Notes: generated from the letters alone by a model not told the origin. 64,000 nucleotides of DNA from Laburnicola sp. R22_1 (GCA_014281115.1 JACONQ010000004.1:496001-560000), one strand, 5' to 3'; positions 1 to 11,970 are shown, counted from the stretch's first letter. Translations and numbers: made by a program.

Positions 1-1242
1 GATCATATTATATGTGCTGACCAGAACACCAGCGTTACGTGGGAACATGTTCTTGCTCTCAGCAGTGAAGACGGCAACGTCCTCAGGATCAACGTTGGAC
101 CATTTTAGGAACTCGGTTCGCCACTGTACAACCGACATGGCACTGGTGCAGAGGACGAGAGTAGCTTTCTTGACACCACAGGCGGCAGTGATGCCAACCA
201 AGGTCTTACCAGCGCCACACGGAAGAACGATGATGCCTGAACGGGCTCGCGAGTTGGAAAACATCTTGCTCAAGGCCTTCTCTTGATAATATCTAATCTG
301 CGCATGTGGTTTCAAGTCGATGTCGAGGTTCGCATTTGCTGTATCATTATTGAAGTCGTACTCTTCTGTCAGCGGCAGTCCAAGCTGCTGGCAGCGCCGG
401 ATGACCTTCTCGCGCTCTTCACTCCTGACCTGGAACGAGTGGACCTGTACATCGTCCTCTTCTTCGTCGTCTTCCCTTAACGAAGCGATCATGTCACTCG
501 GCGCTTCCGGTTCGGCGGCGGCGGGCTGGGCAACCTGGTTGGCTCCGGCGGCCATCTTGGTGCCCGGAATCATCATCGTGCCGACCTTTGGGGCCGCCTG
601 TTGTATCAGACCGGCATCAGGGTTGACACTGCAACTATAGATCTCGCCATCCTCAAGCAGCCTGCGGAGTAAGGCAGGGTCCTCACTCTCGATGTAGGAA
701 AGCGTTTTCTTCAACACGATCTTGGCCTTGCCAAAGGAAGAGGTCGAGGCCCTGATGTAGGCGACCACGTCGGAGCTCAGCGTAGCCTTGGAATACTTTT
801 CTAATCTGGTGATGATCTCATTGGTAGAGTGGCCGACGGAGACGGCGGCGAAGAGGCTGTGGGTGGTTAAGGCATACTCGTGTATACGCGAGACGCGCGA
901 GATAGGTTCAGCAATGTTGATGAGGAAATCCTGGGCCTCGGCGAACAAGGGGCTGAAGGACTCTAGTATGATTTTGCCGTCCTGATTCACCCATATGGGC
1001 CGATTGGCGTGGTCAGGCTTCAGTGGCAGGTCATGCTGGTCGTACTTGAAGATGGCCGAGGCAGCGTCGCGCTGGCGCGGCCGCTTGTTGGTCACCGTCA
1101 AGGAGAACTTGGCCTTGAGCGCGTCCATGGTCTCTTGGTCGCTCAGCTCGCCCCAGTCCCCATCCAACATCTCGTCGTTGTCGGCGACGGACTCGGCGTC
1201 GACGTCGACGTCGACGACAGCCTTGCGCTTCTTGGGCGGCAT
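1..1242 (-). CDS. SSL2: TFIIH/NER DNA helicase XPB homologue, 5' part
   Basis: This is the N-terminal part of the 3'-5' DNA helicase/translocase of TFIIH, which opens promoters for RNA polymerase II and damaged DNA in nucleotide excision repair in the nucleus. The minus frame is open from ATG at 1242 to the window edge (414 codons, no intron); the 3' end lies outside. The start is MPPKKRKA, a lysine-rich nuclear-localisation-like stretch. An acidic linker (DDEEDDVQVHSFQV) leads to the helicase core. Walker A is LPCGAGKT at about residues 340-347, preceded by QIRYYQEKALSKMF and followed by TLVLCTSAMSVVQWRTEFLKW, which is diagnostic of the XPB family. It is divergent from HID1 across a 483-bp spacer. 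Nothing looks broken; the start is the first ATG of a long frame. Confidence 0.97.
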   Translation of the reverse strand, partial: MPPKKRKAVVDVDVDAESVADNDEMLDGDWGELSDQETMDALKAKFSLTVTNKRPRQRDAASAIFKYDQHDLPLKPDHANRPIWVNQDGKIILESFSPLFAEAQDFLINIAEPISRVSRIHEYALTTHSLFAAVSVGHSTNEIITRLEKYSKATLSSDVVAYIRASTSSFGKAKIVLKKTLSYIESEDPALLRRLLEDGEIYSCSVNPDAGLIQQAAPKVGTMMIPGTKMAAGANQVAQPAAAEPEAPSDMIASLREDDEEEDDVQVHSFQVRSEEREKVIRRCQQLGLPLTEEYDFNNDTANANLDIDLKPHAQIRYYQEKALSKMFSNSRARSGIIVLPCGAGKTLVGITAACGVKKATLVLCTSAMSVVQWRTEFLKWSNVDPEDVAVFTAESKNMFPRNAGVLVSTYNMI

Positions 1243-1725
1243 AGCGGCTTGCGCTGGCTAGTAGACGTGCAGCGAGGTTTCACGGCGGTGAGCCGTTATG
1301 GGGAGAGGGGAGGGCCTAGAGGCGAGAGCGCTGGAGAGATGGTGGAGTGGGTGGAGGAGGTGGCGGGCGATGGGTGCGGAACAAAGCGGCCAAGACTGCT
1401 TAGTAACGTGCGCGCGTCCGCTCGACGGCGACGAGCTGCCCACAGGCCGGCAACTGGAAGGGTGCCGTCGTCCTTTGTAGGCGTCAGCTTCGAGCAGACA
1501 CGCAGCAGCGAGTGGCATGCAGGTGTCGCGTCGCGAGGTGCGCGCCCGCACGCGCGCTCATGTGAGCGGCGGCCCTCCAGGGCTGCTGGGCTGCTTGCAG
1601 CTAGCCTGGACATGGCGACGACGTTCACGACGCAGCAGCAGAGCCCTGCTCCACCACCCCTCTGCTGCCCGCCTCCGCCCACGCCCACGCCCCCAATGCG
1701 CCGCTGATGGCCCTGGCCTCCTCCG
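1243..1725. promoter_or_regulatory. shared upstream region of SSL2 and HID1
   Basis: This 483-bp spacer lies between two divergently transcribed genes and must hold both promoters and leaders. It is GC-rich with no obvious TATA box. Several short frames cross it, but they have compositionally biased R/P/A-rich translations and no recognisable domain. Confidence 0.6.
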
Positions 1726-4707
1726 ATGGGCGCGTCCGACTCCAAGCTCAGCTTCAAGCAGGGCATCTTCCGCCTCGCGGAGCCCACGCAGATCCCCGCC
1801 GACGACGCCTACTGGACCGGCGTGAGCCCTGCTGCCGCAGCCTGCTGCCCCCCGTGCATGCTGACCGACGATAGTTCTGGGAGCTGCCCGAGTCCGCTGA
1901 GGATGTCTTCTCGCTCTTCTCGCCCGCCGACATCCGCCGCACGCGCGACAGCAACCTCGCCAACCTCGAGACGCTCGTGCTCGCCGTGACGTCGCGCCTC
2001 TGCGTCCTGCGCAACCACCCCTCGTTCCCCGACCCCGACCTCGCCCCCGAGCGCCACGCCCTCAACTGCATCCGCGTCCTCACCCGCATCCTGCCCTCGC
2101 TCTACGAGGCCGACCACCTGGACTCGTGGGAGGACAAGTTCTTCTGGGGCGCTCGCCGCAAGCGCGCCCGCCGCGGCCAGCGCTCCGAGGTGCTGTTCGA
2201 CGAAGCCAACCCTGAGCAGACGCCCACCGGCCGCGAGCCCGAATTCGAGCAGGCCAAGCCGCTGGCCGAGGAGATCATCGACACGCTCATCGACCTGCTC
2301 TTCTTCTCCGACTTCACCCTGCCCAAAGTGCCCGCCGGGAAGAACAAGGTGACGTATGCAATATGGCAGAGCGGCGTGGGCTGCAACACGCCAATTGCCT
2401 CGACAAAAGAGTTCGAGAACAACCGGACCGAGATCCTGCGCCTGCTCCTCACCCTGGCCAGCAAGTCCATGTACATGTCTGCCAGTAGGTGCTCTTGCAA
2501 TGCCGCTTGGCACAGCACTGACGACGAGCCCAGATGTGTTGCCGGTAAAGGGCGTCAAGGCGATAACCTACATGGCGACTTGCCCGGACAAGCAAGTGGT
2601 ACTGTCGGTGCTTTGCTCGCTCCTGAACACCGTACGTTTGTCCCCCGCATCGACAGGCCCACTTCTAACGCACCGCAGACACTGAAATACAACCCGGCTT
2701 CGTGGCGCGTGCCGTATGACCATGTCGTGTTCAAGGACCAGAAGCAGATCCTCGTCACGTACTGCTTGCAACTGCTCCTGGTGCTCATCCTCTATCCTAT
2801 TCCCGAACCGGGCACAGGACCGCCACCCAGGAACTCCTTCCGCTACTTCCTTGGCCGTCTGCACCGACCGCAGGACTTTCAGTTTCTGGTAGATGGAATG
2901 ACGAGGATACTGAACCAGCCGGTGTGTTTGGCCATCTAAAGTCGCACACGTTTGCTAACGGCGACTAGCTACAAGCGACCAGTACCTATCTCCCGGGAAG
3001 CCATAAGTCGTTAACGTGGGCGCCCGAAATGATCATGTTGTTTTGGGAAACCCTACAGTGCAATAAGCGTTTCCGGTCATTCATTATTGACACCGACCGA
3101 GCTCATGATTTTGTCGTCTTGGTGCTGTACTATGCCATCGACCAGCGCAGTGACCCCACGAAGCAAGGACTAGTGCGGATGTGCATCTTTGTCTTGCAGA
3201 CTTTGAGCGTGGAGGCACACTTTGGAAAGAGCCTCAACAAAATATTCGAAGGACAGGAGTCGCTGCCAGCCAGCATCCGGATACCGAATTTCCACGGCAC
3301 ATATGCCGACTATCTCATTACAGCAAGTACTATGACCAGCATGCACACTGGCGCTGACATATATTAGTCCATTTATACCCTCCTGACGACCAGCAAAGGC
3401 AAGCTAGATGCTATCTACCCTGCTCTACTGGCTATCATCCAGAATATCGCACCCCATGTGCAGAATTTGGGTCGCGCTCCGAGTTCTAAACTTCTTCAAC
3501 TATTCGCATCAATGTCTTCCCCTAGTTTTCTGTTCGCGAACGAGAACAATCACACTTTGCTACAGGCACTGCTCGAAGCTGTGAATGCGATCATCGAGCA
3601 CCAATATCAGCGTAGGCTCACCTCTATGCTTGAATATTATAGAACTGATCACCTGCTAGATAATCCTAACCTGGTATATGCCATCATACGGTCACGGAAA
3701 CGGTTTCAGGCTCTGCGAGACTTTACTCTAGAGAGCGGGCAGGAAGAGATTGAACGCCAAAATCAATCGCGAAAAGAAAGTGATGGAGAACATCCTCGAA
3801 CAGACTCAATCGACAGCATTAGGAGTTCGACCTTGCCGCGCACACCGACGCTGAGCAATGTGCCAGAGGAGAATAGTGCCTTCGCCATAGGCGATGATGA
3901 TGATTCAGATGCTGAAGAGAATCACCCGACGGCGGCACCGCGATCGCCAATGCAGTCTCCTTCGGGTGCTTCGACGAGTGCATCCATCGCATCATCGCTA
4001 GACGACTCGGTACCCCTGCAATTACGAGGAATGTCAGAAAAGGCGCGAGGAAAAATGCCTGTTGGGCAGCCTGCCTTCTCGCGGCAAAACAGCACAACCA
4101 GCCTCAGCAGCATCGCAACTCCTACTTTGGGCACGGCCGATTTCTTTACACCGTCGGCTGCATGGGTAAGTGGTATGATATCTACTCTCGCGAACGATGC
4201 TGATCTTGTCTACAGATTGAGAGCTGGCTTCCAGAGTTGCCGCTACACACCATCCTCATGCTGATATCCGAGTTGGGACCAAAGATTCCGAATGGGGGCA
4301 GCTCCACTGTAGACACAGCCGCAGCGTTGAAAACAATCCGTGAAAGCGAGCTACGTAGCATCGAGCCTTCACCGATCAAGAATTACTCATTTGAGTGGTC
4401 ACCCTTGTCCATGGGCTGGTATGAGTCGCTCCTCTGGAGCTTCATCTTTGCGGGAGAAATGCTCGTTTCAAAAGGCACAGCGGGCGTTTGGAACAATACA
4501 AGCATACGGCTTTTTAAGGTGCAAGAGGCAGCGGCCCAGGCGCCGTCACTACTGGCACCGAGGGGCGCTGTAGATGCGGTTGGAAGCACGATTGTGCAGA
4601 GGATCGGGAGTCTTAATTTGAGGGGGCCGGCCAGTCAGACAACACAGGGGCCGACGCCGAGTGGTGGCAACTCCGGGAATGTGCCGAGCACGGTTAGAGA
4701 TATCTAG
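1726..4707 (+). CDS. HID1: HID1-family Golgi trafficking protein
   Basis: This is a HID1/Ftp105 family protein (high-temperature-induced dauer family), known to act peripherally on Golgi/TGN membranes in vesicle and dense-core cargo sorting. Exons by splice sites and frame: 1726-1821, 1875-2484, 2534-2631, 2679-2921, 2969-3322, 3368-4165 and 4216-4707, giving 896 aa, typical for the family. The start MGASDSKLSFKQGIFRL is the family signature; its Gly2 is a potential myristoylation site. Other conserved blocks are YWTGFWELPESAEDVF across intron 1, LVLAVTSRL and SIYTLLTTSKGKLDAIYP. A Ser/Asp-rich disordered insert (about residues 590-710) precedes the C-terminal block PLSMGWYESLLWSFIFAGE. Intron 5 (3323-3367) uses a GC-AG pair; the others are GT-AG. 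Confidence 0.95.
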
Positions 4708-5167
4708 ATGTTTGTCAGGGCAGACATACATAGCCTCGCTTCTAAAAATATATTTGTATCCTACCTTTAGTACAACCTTGGAAGTAGATCTTCAATGGTG
4801 GTCGTCTTGAACCGAATCCTGATTGGGATCTATATCGGCGTACTGTGTGTCGCTTCCCAGTTCATGGTAATCGATTGTCGATCGGTGGCGGTGCAAGTGT
4901 GGCGATTGTGAACAGACGAGCTGTGATTGGTCTCCAACGATATCTCGTCCTCCCCTTCACGAGTGTTCTGCATGTGTCTAGACCTTGGGATCTGATGTAG
5001 AACGCGCAAATTGATCGTCGCACTCTTATCGGTTATTGTAATGGTAATGTTTGAAATGGGCTTCCACATAAGGGTGCCCGGCGTACATAATGCATCTTTG
5101 TGACTTGCTCCTCTAATGTGCACTTCAATAAGCATATACGCTCGTTAATTATCTCTTGTTTACTGCC
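4708..5167. other. intergenic, no gene seen
   Basis: This is the 3' flank of HID1 and the upstream region of the epoxide-hydrolase-like gene. I see only short incidental frames, with no RNA gene and no clear repeat. Confidence 0.6.
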
Positions 5168-7092
5168 ATGCACGAAATTACGAAGAAGGGGGAAGATGAA
5201 GGAGAAATTACGCCGTACTCGATGCATGCATGCTGTCCATCCCTCATTCTGGCTTTGTTTGCCTACTTTACTCCTCACCAGATTAACAAGCATCTAGGTC
5301 TCTTCCAAGTATCTTGACTTGACGAGGAAGAAGCTGGGATTGACGCGTTTACCACGTGAACTAGAGTGGCCGGAGGAGAGGAGATGGGATTTGGGTGCGG
5401 CGAAGGCGGTGTTGTAAGTTTGAACATTGTGGATTGGGGGCATTTGAGTGGCTGCTGACAGTGGGCTTGGTGTGCAGAGAACCTTTGCTGGATTTCTGGT
5501 ATGTGTTTTTTTCTGGTTTGTATGAGCAGATACAGAAGCATTGGAGAGCATCGAGGACCGCGTCTGTGGGGTGGCATGCATCATCAGCATCAGGTCTACC
5601 CGCACATGCGCTCCTTCTTGTCTTGGACCAACATTTCCGTACAAGAGATGACTCAACCTCCGAAACCAATACTGATTAACTTACAGGTTAGAGTCCTACG
5701 ACTGGCGCGCCGAAGAAGCCCGCTTCAACTCGGTACTTCCTCAGTACCGCACCACCATCACGCTCCCTTCCTCCCAACTCCTGCGTATCCACTTCGTCCA
5801 CAAGCGCTCCCCTCACCACAACGCCATCCCGCTCCTCTTCATCCATTCGTGGCCCTCGTCCTTCATCGAAGTGCAGAAAATAATCGACGCGCTGACCGAG
5901 CCGGCTGCGCTGCCGGGCTACGGCGAAAGCACGACCCAGGCATTTGACGTTGTGGCGCCGAGTATTCCAGGGTTTGGGTTCAGCGATGCGAGTACGGAGG
6001 AGGCGTTTGGATTGGAGGCGACAGCGGAGGTGTTCGGGGCTTTGATGAGGAGGTTGGGGTATGAGCGGTTTGTTGCACATGGGGACGGATGGTAAGTGTT
6101 GACCCCTATTTCGAAAGGCCTCCCGCTGATTCTACCATTGTAGGGGGTTCAAGGTGTGCCGCACGCTGGCGCTCAAAGAACCGGGGAAGTGTGTCGCTGT
6201 TCATACCGTCAACCCGGAGTTTGCAGAGCCGACCTTGAAACAGAGTCTAGGCGCGGAATTGAAGTGGAAGATGGCGAGGTTGGTCGGGGGTAAGATCCCT
6301 TCGTTGAGTTTTGGATATGTGCCTTCTGAGGCTCAAGGCGCTGGGAGGAAGCAGTCGGGTATGCAGTTGCCGCTAGACTCGCAGGTCTCTCGAGGTCCAC
6401 TGGGTCCTACACTCTCGCGACTGTTCTCTCACCGACCGCAAACGCTAGCCTTCTCGCTCTGCGATTCACCAGTTGGTCTCCTTGCCGGTCTCCTCGATGT
6501 GATACATACCAGGCCGTCCTCCCTGTCTCCCGTACCATCACGATCGCGTTCGCCCTTTCTCTCGCCGATCGAACTGGAACAACAAGACTCACCTCTCGAG
6601 CGCACATCGCGGGAAACTGCGCTTTGTGACGCCCCAGCATTCACCCGGCGTGACGAAGATGCCAATCCGAGACACTATTCTTGGTCAGCTACTGAGGTGC
6701 TCAACTGGACCATGATGCAATGGCTGCCAGGACCGGTATGTATACGAGCATGCACCCATATATATCGGTGCGACCCATCCTCACGAACCCTGTTGACTCG
6801 TATCAATGTTTAGGTGGCATCCCTCCGCTGGCTCCGCCGCGTCCATCTCGATAGCTCACCCACGTCAGCCTGGTCAGCTCGATACTGCGCCGTCCCCCTA
6901 GGCATAAGTTCTTTCCGAGGACGCGTTCAGGAGTCATCCACGCCGCTGATGTGGGGCAGCGCAACATGGCGCATTGCGTGGATAAAGCGACATCAGCGTC
7001 CAGCGCAGCTGCCGGCATGGGAAGCGCCTGATTTGCTTGTGTTGGATATGCGCGAGTACTTCTCGGCGCAGTTCTTCAACCTTCCGGGTTAG
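5168..7092 (+). CDS. epoxide-hydrolase-fold protein lacking catalytic residues
   Basis: The deduced exons 5168-5227, 5298-5413, 5478-5498, 5687-6091, 6144-6735 and 6814-7092 give about 490 aa. An EHN N-terminal domain (YLDLTRKKLGLTRLP, then VLEPLLDFWLESYDWR) is followed by the alpha/beta-hydrolase core (VVAPSIPGFGFSDAS, RPQTLAFSLCDSPVGLLAG, TEVLNWTMMQWLPGP). Known family members open epoxides with an Asp nucleophile in a GGDWG-type motif and a catalytic His in a GGHF-type motif. Here the elbow reads HGDGWG, placing Gly at the nucleophile position, and the His region reads RPAQLPAWEAP, with Gln where His is expected. The oxyanion motif HGWPGS is SWPSSF. The frame is otherwise intact, suggesting a non-catalytic or divergent paralogue rather than a decayed gene. 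Intron 1 needs a GC donor, so the first exon is less certain. Confidence 0.8.
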
Positions 7093-8859
7093 GAAAGTTT
7101 GCGGCGAGGAGGAAGCAGTGGGGGTAAAGAGTGTAGATGGCTGTTATGGGTATATGGGGGCCCGTTATGCATGAGTGTGTAGGTTTGCGGAGTTGGTGCT
7201 ATAGGGAGCAGGGAGGCGGGGAGGTGATTTGCGTGGAGGCGGTGGGAGGTTCGGTAGCGATCTTGGGACAATATGCGTGGTGTTGGGGCTGCATGCGGCG
7301 GGAAGGCGATGGGTGGTGGGTGGGGCCATGGGCCTGGTGCTGGAATCTATGGCATCGAGCGATGCGCGACATGAGCGGGACGTGAGATACATGGGATAGG
7401 AGGCACATCATGATGGCGTTTCTCGCACAAGGATTTGGAAATAGGTATAGGTGCTGCAATACACGCAACATTCTTCTTGAGCCACTGCTGCACAGCTGGG
7501 CACTCACTCGTCACTGTTCTTTCGATGGCTCTCGCAGCTCCTAGCGGCGCTGTTATTGACCGTCACCATCACAGTGTGTCTTGTTGTCCAGGGCGCCTTT
7601 CCGGCCGGCCGTGAATTGGTTCGTGCGACTCGCACAATATGGGTCGCTGCACGGTATATTGAGCAAGACCGTGATTAGGCGACGACGAACGGCTTATTAG
7701 ACGCTCCCACGGTGTGGATAGCGTTGCTGGGCTGGTAGAAGCTGGAGATGAGGAGGAGGAGGCGTTCTCTCGACCATTGCGGTGCTGATTCCAGTATGGA
7801 ATGATGCAGTAGATGAGCAGGTATAGGTTAGTGTGTGGTAGAAAGTCTCGGTGTGTGTGCTGTCGCGTGCGGTGTGCCGCCAGCCACATAGGGTAGGGTT
7901 GGCGACGTAATCAGAGGTAGGTCGTGGGGACAAAATGCCGCACACGTCCGCCTCGAAAACTTTTCGTGCAACCCAACAGCTCTTCACACCTTTCTACCAC
8001 ACACACACCCACTCACCTTCACCTACACCCTGCAGACAGAGCCATCACAGTACGTATTGCGCGTGATGCCCCCCTTCCCTGCCCGCGGCTTTCACATGCT
8101 GCCCGCCAGCTTTTGTGCGCAGACGGCTCACCGGCGCCCAGGTGCACCTCCGCTCCGCCAGCACTGCCATTGCCCTTGCCATTGCCCTTGCCCCCGATCC
8201 CAACGAGCCCAACTCGCCGCCTTCAAGCTGGCAGACCTACTCTCCTCGCGCGAAACTACTACTGCCTAGGCTCTAGCAGCCCGCAGCCCGCTTCTCGACT
8301 CGCCACAACCGGTTTTCATGCGTCAAGAGGACCTCGTGCGATTCCTATCCAAGCCTGCGAAGTGAGCGCTGCCCATACACACACATATACACGCGCCACG
8401 ACGGCACCTCGGCAGCCCCTCAAGCCTCCAGACCGTGCTGACCACTATCGTACAGGCCCAGATAACACCCGCTACTCCACCACCCTCCCTCCAGCCCTTC
8501 CCACCCAACAAGCAGATCTCCTCGTCTGCTGGACCCGATACTTGCCCAGGGTATCGGAATCTGGTCGCGCGAGGACCACAGCGCCTGACACCATTTCACG
8601 GCGAAAAGCCTCGTTTATCCCCCTCTCCGCCCGCCCTCCCTAACGCCCTCTGGGACGTTCCCGCCACCCGTCCCTTGTAGCTGGCAGCCGCCAGCCCCTA
8701 CAAACTTCTCCCCCGTGGGCCTTCTCTTCTCAGGCGAGCACCGCATTGCTTGTCTGAGCGGCAGATTGTGCTTCACCGCCAATAAGCCAGCAAACGCCTA
8801 TAGCCTGCCAGATCACAAGCCGTATACCAAGTCAGCCCGTGCCGTGTGCTTCCACGCCA
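7093..8859. other. long intergenic/leader region upstream of SPE2
   Basis: 1.77 kb without a convincing gene. From about 7980 the plus strand becomes strongly pyrimidine-rich (runs of CACACAC, CTCC and CCCTTGCCATTG-type repeats), as expected for the promoter and long 5' leader of a highly expressed fungal gene. A possible leader intron could start at the GTACGT near 8050, but this cannot be confirmed here. Frames across the region give low-complexity translations only. Confidence 0.5.
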
Positions 8860-10517
8860 ATGTCACAGGATATGGTCGCTGTTGAGATCCCCAAACACTA
8901 CACCGCGTCTCCGTCGTCGCACATTGGCACTCCGCACTTGACCATCAACAAGGAGGCTACCATAGACCTCGACTCTACCAATGCCTTTGAAGGTACGACG
9001 GCCTGCTACCTGAGTCGTGGTGAGGCTGACACAATCTAGGTCCCGAGAAGCTCCTAGAAGTATGGTTCAGCGGCTCCGCTACCGATCTGCCTGGCCGTGC
9101 GGGTCCGCTCGGCCTCAAGGCTGTGTCTGCTGAAATCTGGAAGGAGATGCTCGACCTCGTCAACTGCAAGGTCCTCTCCGTCATTGAATCTGAGCACGTT
9201 GACGCATACCTACTTTCCGAGTCAAGCTTCTTCGTGTTTCCCCACAAGGTTGTCCTCAAGACGTGTGGCACGACTACTCTACTTTGGGGACTACCTCGCT
9301 TGCTGGAAATTGCCGCTCTCGAGGCAGGCTTCCCGCATGTAGCTGCTCAGCCCACACGTGGAATAGCCGCTGCTGCTACCCCGTATCGCGTCTTCTACAG
9401 CAGGAAGAACTTTCTCTATCCGGACCAGCAGCGTGGACCTCACCGCAGCTGGCGCGACGAAGTTCGCTACTTGGACCAGCGATTCCAGGGCGGTAGTGCT
9501 TACATGATTGGCAAGATGAACGGCGAGCACTGGTACCTCTACATCACTGGCCCGGACACGACTCTGACTCCGCCGCCCAGCCCGGACCGAGAGATGGACA
9601 TCGTTGAGACGGAGACGAAGATTATGAGCTACCCTCAGCGGCTGCTCCCTGAGCAGATGACGGACGAAGAGGAGGATGAGACTTTGGAGATTCTTATGAC
9701 TGACCTCGACGAGAAGAATGCCCGTCAGTTCTATCTCGAGGACGCGAGTGCGGTCGCGGAAGGTCGATTTCTTCAAAAGGCTCGTGAGACTCGCAAGAAT
9801 ATTATCTCGTCTCTCGGCTCGATTCCCGAGGAGAACTGCGAGAGCCTGGGCGGCTCTACTATTCTCAACACCACCACCCATACCGACGACTCTTTCGACG
9901 TCTTCGAACAGACATCGTCCGATCATTCTGGTTTCAATTCTGATGATGACGAACTTACATTTCCGGAGGAGCTGACCACCGAGGGCCACACTCTTGGCAC
10001 TGTTGTCTCTGAGACTTGTGGATTGGCGGACGTCTATCCCACTTCGAAATACCCCGATGCCCGAATCGATGCCTACCTATTCACGCCATGCGGTTTCTCT
10101 GCCAACGGCGTCATCCCGGCTCCTGGCGGCGCCCCTGTAGGCACCAAGAAGGGCTCCGATGCAACTCATTACTTCACCGTGCACGTCACCCCCGAACCTC
10201 AATGCTCGTACGCTTCATTCGAGACGAACGTGCCAGCCCACCAGTGCGGCCGCGAAACGTCTGACATTGTCGATCACGTCGTTGGCATCTTCAAGCCTGG
10301 CAGATTCAGCGTTACCCTGTTCGAAGCGAAGCCAGCTAGCGACGACGGTGGCGCCGGCAAGACGGCGCGGAAGAGCAAGCGCATGGATACGATTGCGGGA
10401 TACAAGCGCGTTGATCGTATTGTCCACGATCTGGATGGGTATGATCTTGTGTTCAGGTACTACGAGCGCGATGACTGGAAGGGCGGGAAGCCAAGGTTGG
10501 GCGAGGTGGGTTACTAG
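8860..10517 (+). CDS. SPE2: S-adenosylmethionine decarboxylase proenzyme
   Basis: This pyruvoyl enzyme makes decarboxylated SAM, the aminopropyl donor for spermidine and spermine, in the cytosol. Exon 1 is 8860-8992, a 47-nt intron follows, and exon 2 is 9040-10517, giving 536 aa. The conserved start of the fold is FEGPEKLLEVWF, with the intron inside FEG. The self-cleavage site is LLSESSFFVFPHKVVLK: Glu105-Ser106, where Ser106 becomes the pyruvoyl group of the alpha chain. It is followed by LKTCGTTTLLWGLPRLLEIA with the catalytic Cys, and the substrate-loop region YMIGKMNGEHWYLYI. An acidic, low-conservation insert (about residues 250-370, TDEEEDETLEILMTDLDEKN onward) makes it longer than animal enzymes, as is usual in filamentous fungi. 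The long leader may carry translational control, but no uORF is proven. Confidence 0.96.
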
Positions 10518-10992
10518 GAGATTGTGCAGCAAGAGAGACAGGGACGAGTAGCGTCCGGTGCGAGGGGTCTGTGCCTGCAGGGAGAGAGCTGAGACGAGGT
10601 GGTATCTTCAGCGAAGGGACATGGTTATTTATTCCTTTTCACGGCCTGCGGTTTGAAGCGAGACGTGGTGGTGGTGGTGGTGATGGCGTAGATGGTTTCT
10701 GTTGGTATACAGTTATGTTTGCTTAATACACTCTTTGATGTCATTCTGCGGTAATAGGCGTTACCATCACAATTTTTTGATGCGCGAAGACGGACTTGGG
10801 CATACTCAACGCCGAGTCAACGCTGGTGGCATAGATGGAGGCATAGATTTCGCCAAGCCGATGTCTCCGCTCCCGCCACTTTTTCCCCGATTTGAAATCA
10901 CCAGCAAACCTCACCCACATCATGCCTCGTCGCGCGTACACTACCGTCCTCACACACCCCCTCTTCCATGATCCTGGCTGAATCCACCGACT
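10518..10992. other. intergenic SPE2-CFD1
   Basis: 475 bp holding the SPE2 3' flank, with a GGTGGTGGTGGTGGT run near 10665, and the CFD1 promoter. No gene or RNA is recognised. Confidence 0.6.
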
Positions 10993-11970
10993 ATGCCTCT
11001 CGAAAATATCAACAACATCGTGCTCGTCCTCTCCGGCAAAGGCGGGGTAGGCAAATCGAGCATCACGACCCAACTCGCCCTCACGCTTTCACTGCAAGGC
11101 CACAGTGTTGGTGTCCTCGACATCGATCTCACGGGTCCGTCGATACCGCGCTTTTTCGGCATCGAGGAGAAGAAAGTTAGGCAAGCGCCCGGGGGTTGGG
11201 TGCCTGTGGATGTGCATGAGGGGCAGACGCTCCCCCCCACATCGCATGGGCACACAAATGGTCAAGGACACGGAGATTCGGTTGGAGATGTGGTCGGCGC
11301 ACTCTTCTGTATGAGCCTGGGCTTCATTCTTTCGAACAGGAATGACGCTGTCATCTGGCGGGGCCCTAAGAAAACCGCAATGGTGCGACAGTTCCTCACG
11401 GACGTGCTGTGGCCGCCGCTCGATTACCTGCTCGTCGATACGCCGCCCGGTACGTCGGACGAGCACATTTCGCTCCTCGAGACACTACTCAAGACGACTT
11501 CGGCGCCGAGCGCACCCCGCAACCAACTCGCCGGCGCCGTTGTCGTTACCACACCGCAAGCCATCTCGGTATCGGACGTCAAGAAGGAACTCAATTTCTG
11601 CAAGAAGACGAGCATACGCGTGCTGGGCGTGGTTGAGAACATGGCGGGCTTTGTGTGTCCGAATTGTTCAGAGTGTACCAATGTGTTCAGTAAAGGTGGT
11701 GGGGAGATTATGGCCAAGGACTTCAACGTCCCGTTCTTGGGCAGTGTGCCAATCGACCCGGCGTTTGTTGTTTTGGTGGAGGAGGGAACGAGGCCGACGT
11801 ATCCGAGCGGCACCGTCGTGGATGGCAAGGCTGCGATTGAGAGGGTGGAGGAGGATAAGGTGCAAGACAAGAGAGGCTTGCTGGTGGATAAATATCGAGA
11901 TTGTAGTCTTGCACCTCTGTTTGATGGGGTCGTGAGACGGTTGGTGGATGATATCAGGAGTAGAGATTAG
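10993..11970 (+). CDS. CFD1: cytosolic Fe-S cluster assembly scaffold ATPase (NUBP2/Cfd1)
   Basis: This P-loop ATPase forms the Nbp35-Cfd1 scaffold on which [4Fe-4S] clusters are built for cytosolic and nuclear proteins. It is a single-exon frame of 325 aa. The deviant Walker A is [13 protein letters not shown] (about residues 13-25). It is followed by [14 protein letters not shown] (about 43-56), [16 protein letters not shown], the Walker B-like [13 protein letters not shown], and near the C-terminus the cluster-binding cysteines in [12 protein letters not shown]. There is no N-terminal four-Cys ferredoxin-like extension, which separates Cfd1 from Nbp35. The ATG is the first in the frame and sits directly before the conserved [12 protein letters not shown] block. 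A Gly/His-rich insertion ([14 protein letters not shown]) before the switch region is common in fungal members. Confidence 0.97.
   Translation: MPLENINNIVLVLSGKGGVGKSSITTQLALTLSLQGHSVGVLDIDLTGPSIPRFFGIEEKKVRQAPGGWVPVDVHEGQTLPPTSHGHTNGQGHGDSVGDVVGALFCMSLGFILSNRNDAVIWRGPKKTAMVRQFLTDVLWPPLDYLLVDTPPGTSDEHISLLETLLKTTSAPSAPRNQLAGAVVVTTPQAISVSDVKKELNFCKKTSIRVLGVVENMAGFVCPNCSECTNVFSKGGGEIMAKDFNVPFLGSVPIDPAFVVLVEEGTRPTYPSGTVVDGKAAIERVEEDKVQDKRGLLVDKYRDCSLAPLFDGVVRRLVDDIRSRD

Noticed and set aside
1296..1787. Minus-strand frame between SSL2 and HID1
   Set aside because: It overlaps the HID1 first exon on the opposite strand and shows only low-complexity Gly/Arg/Ser-rich text.
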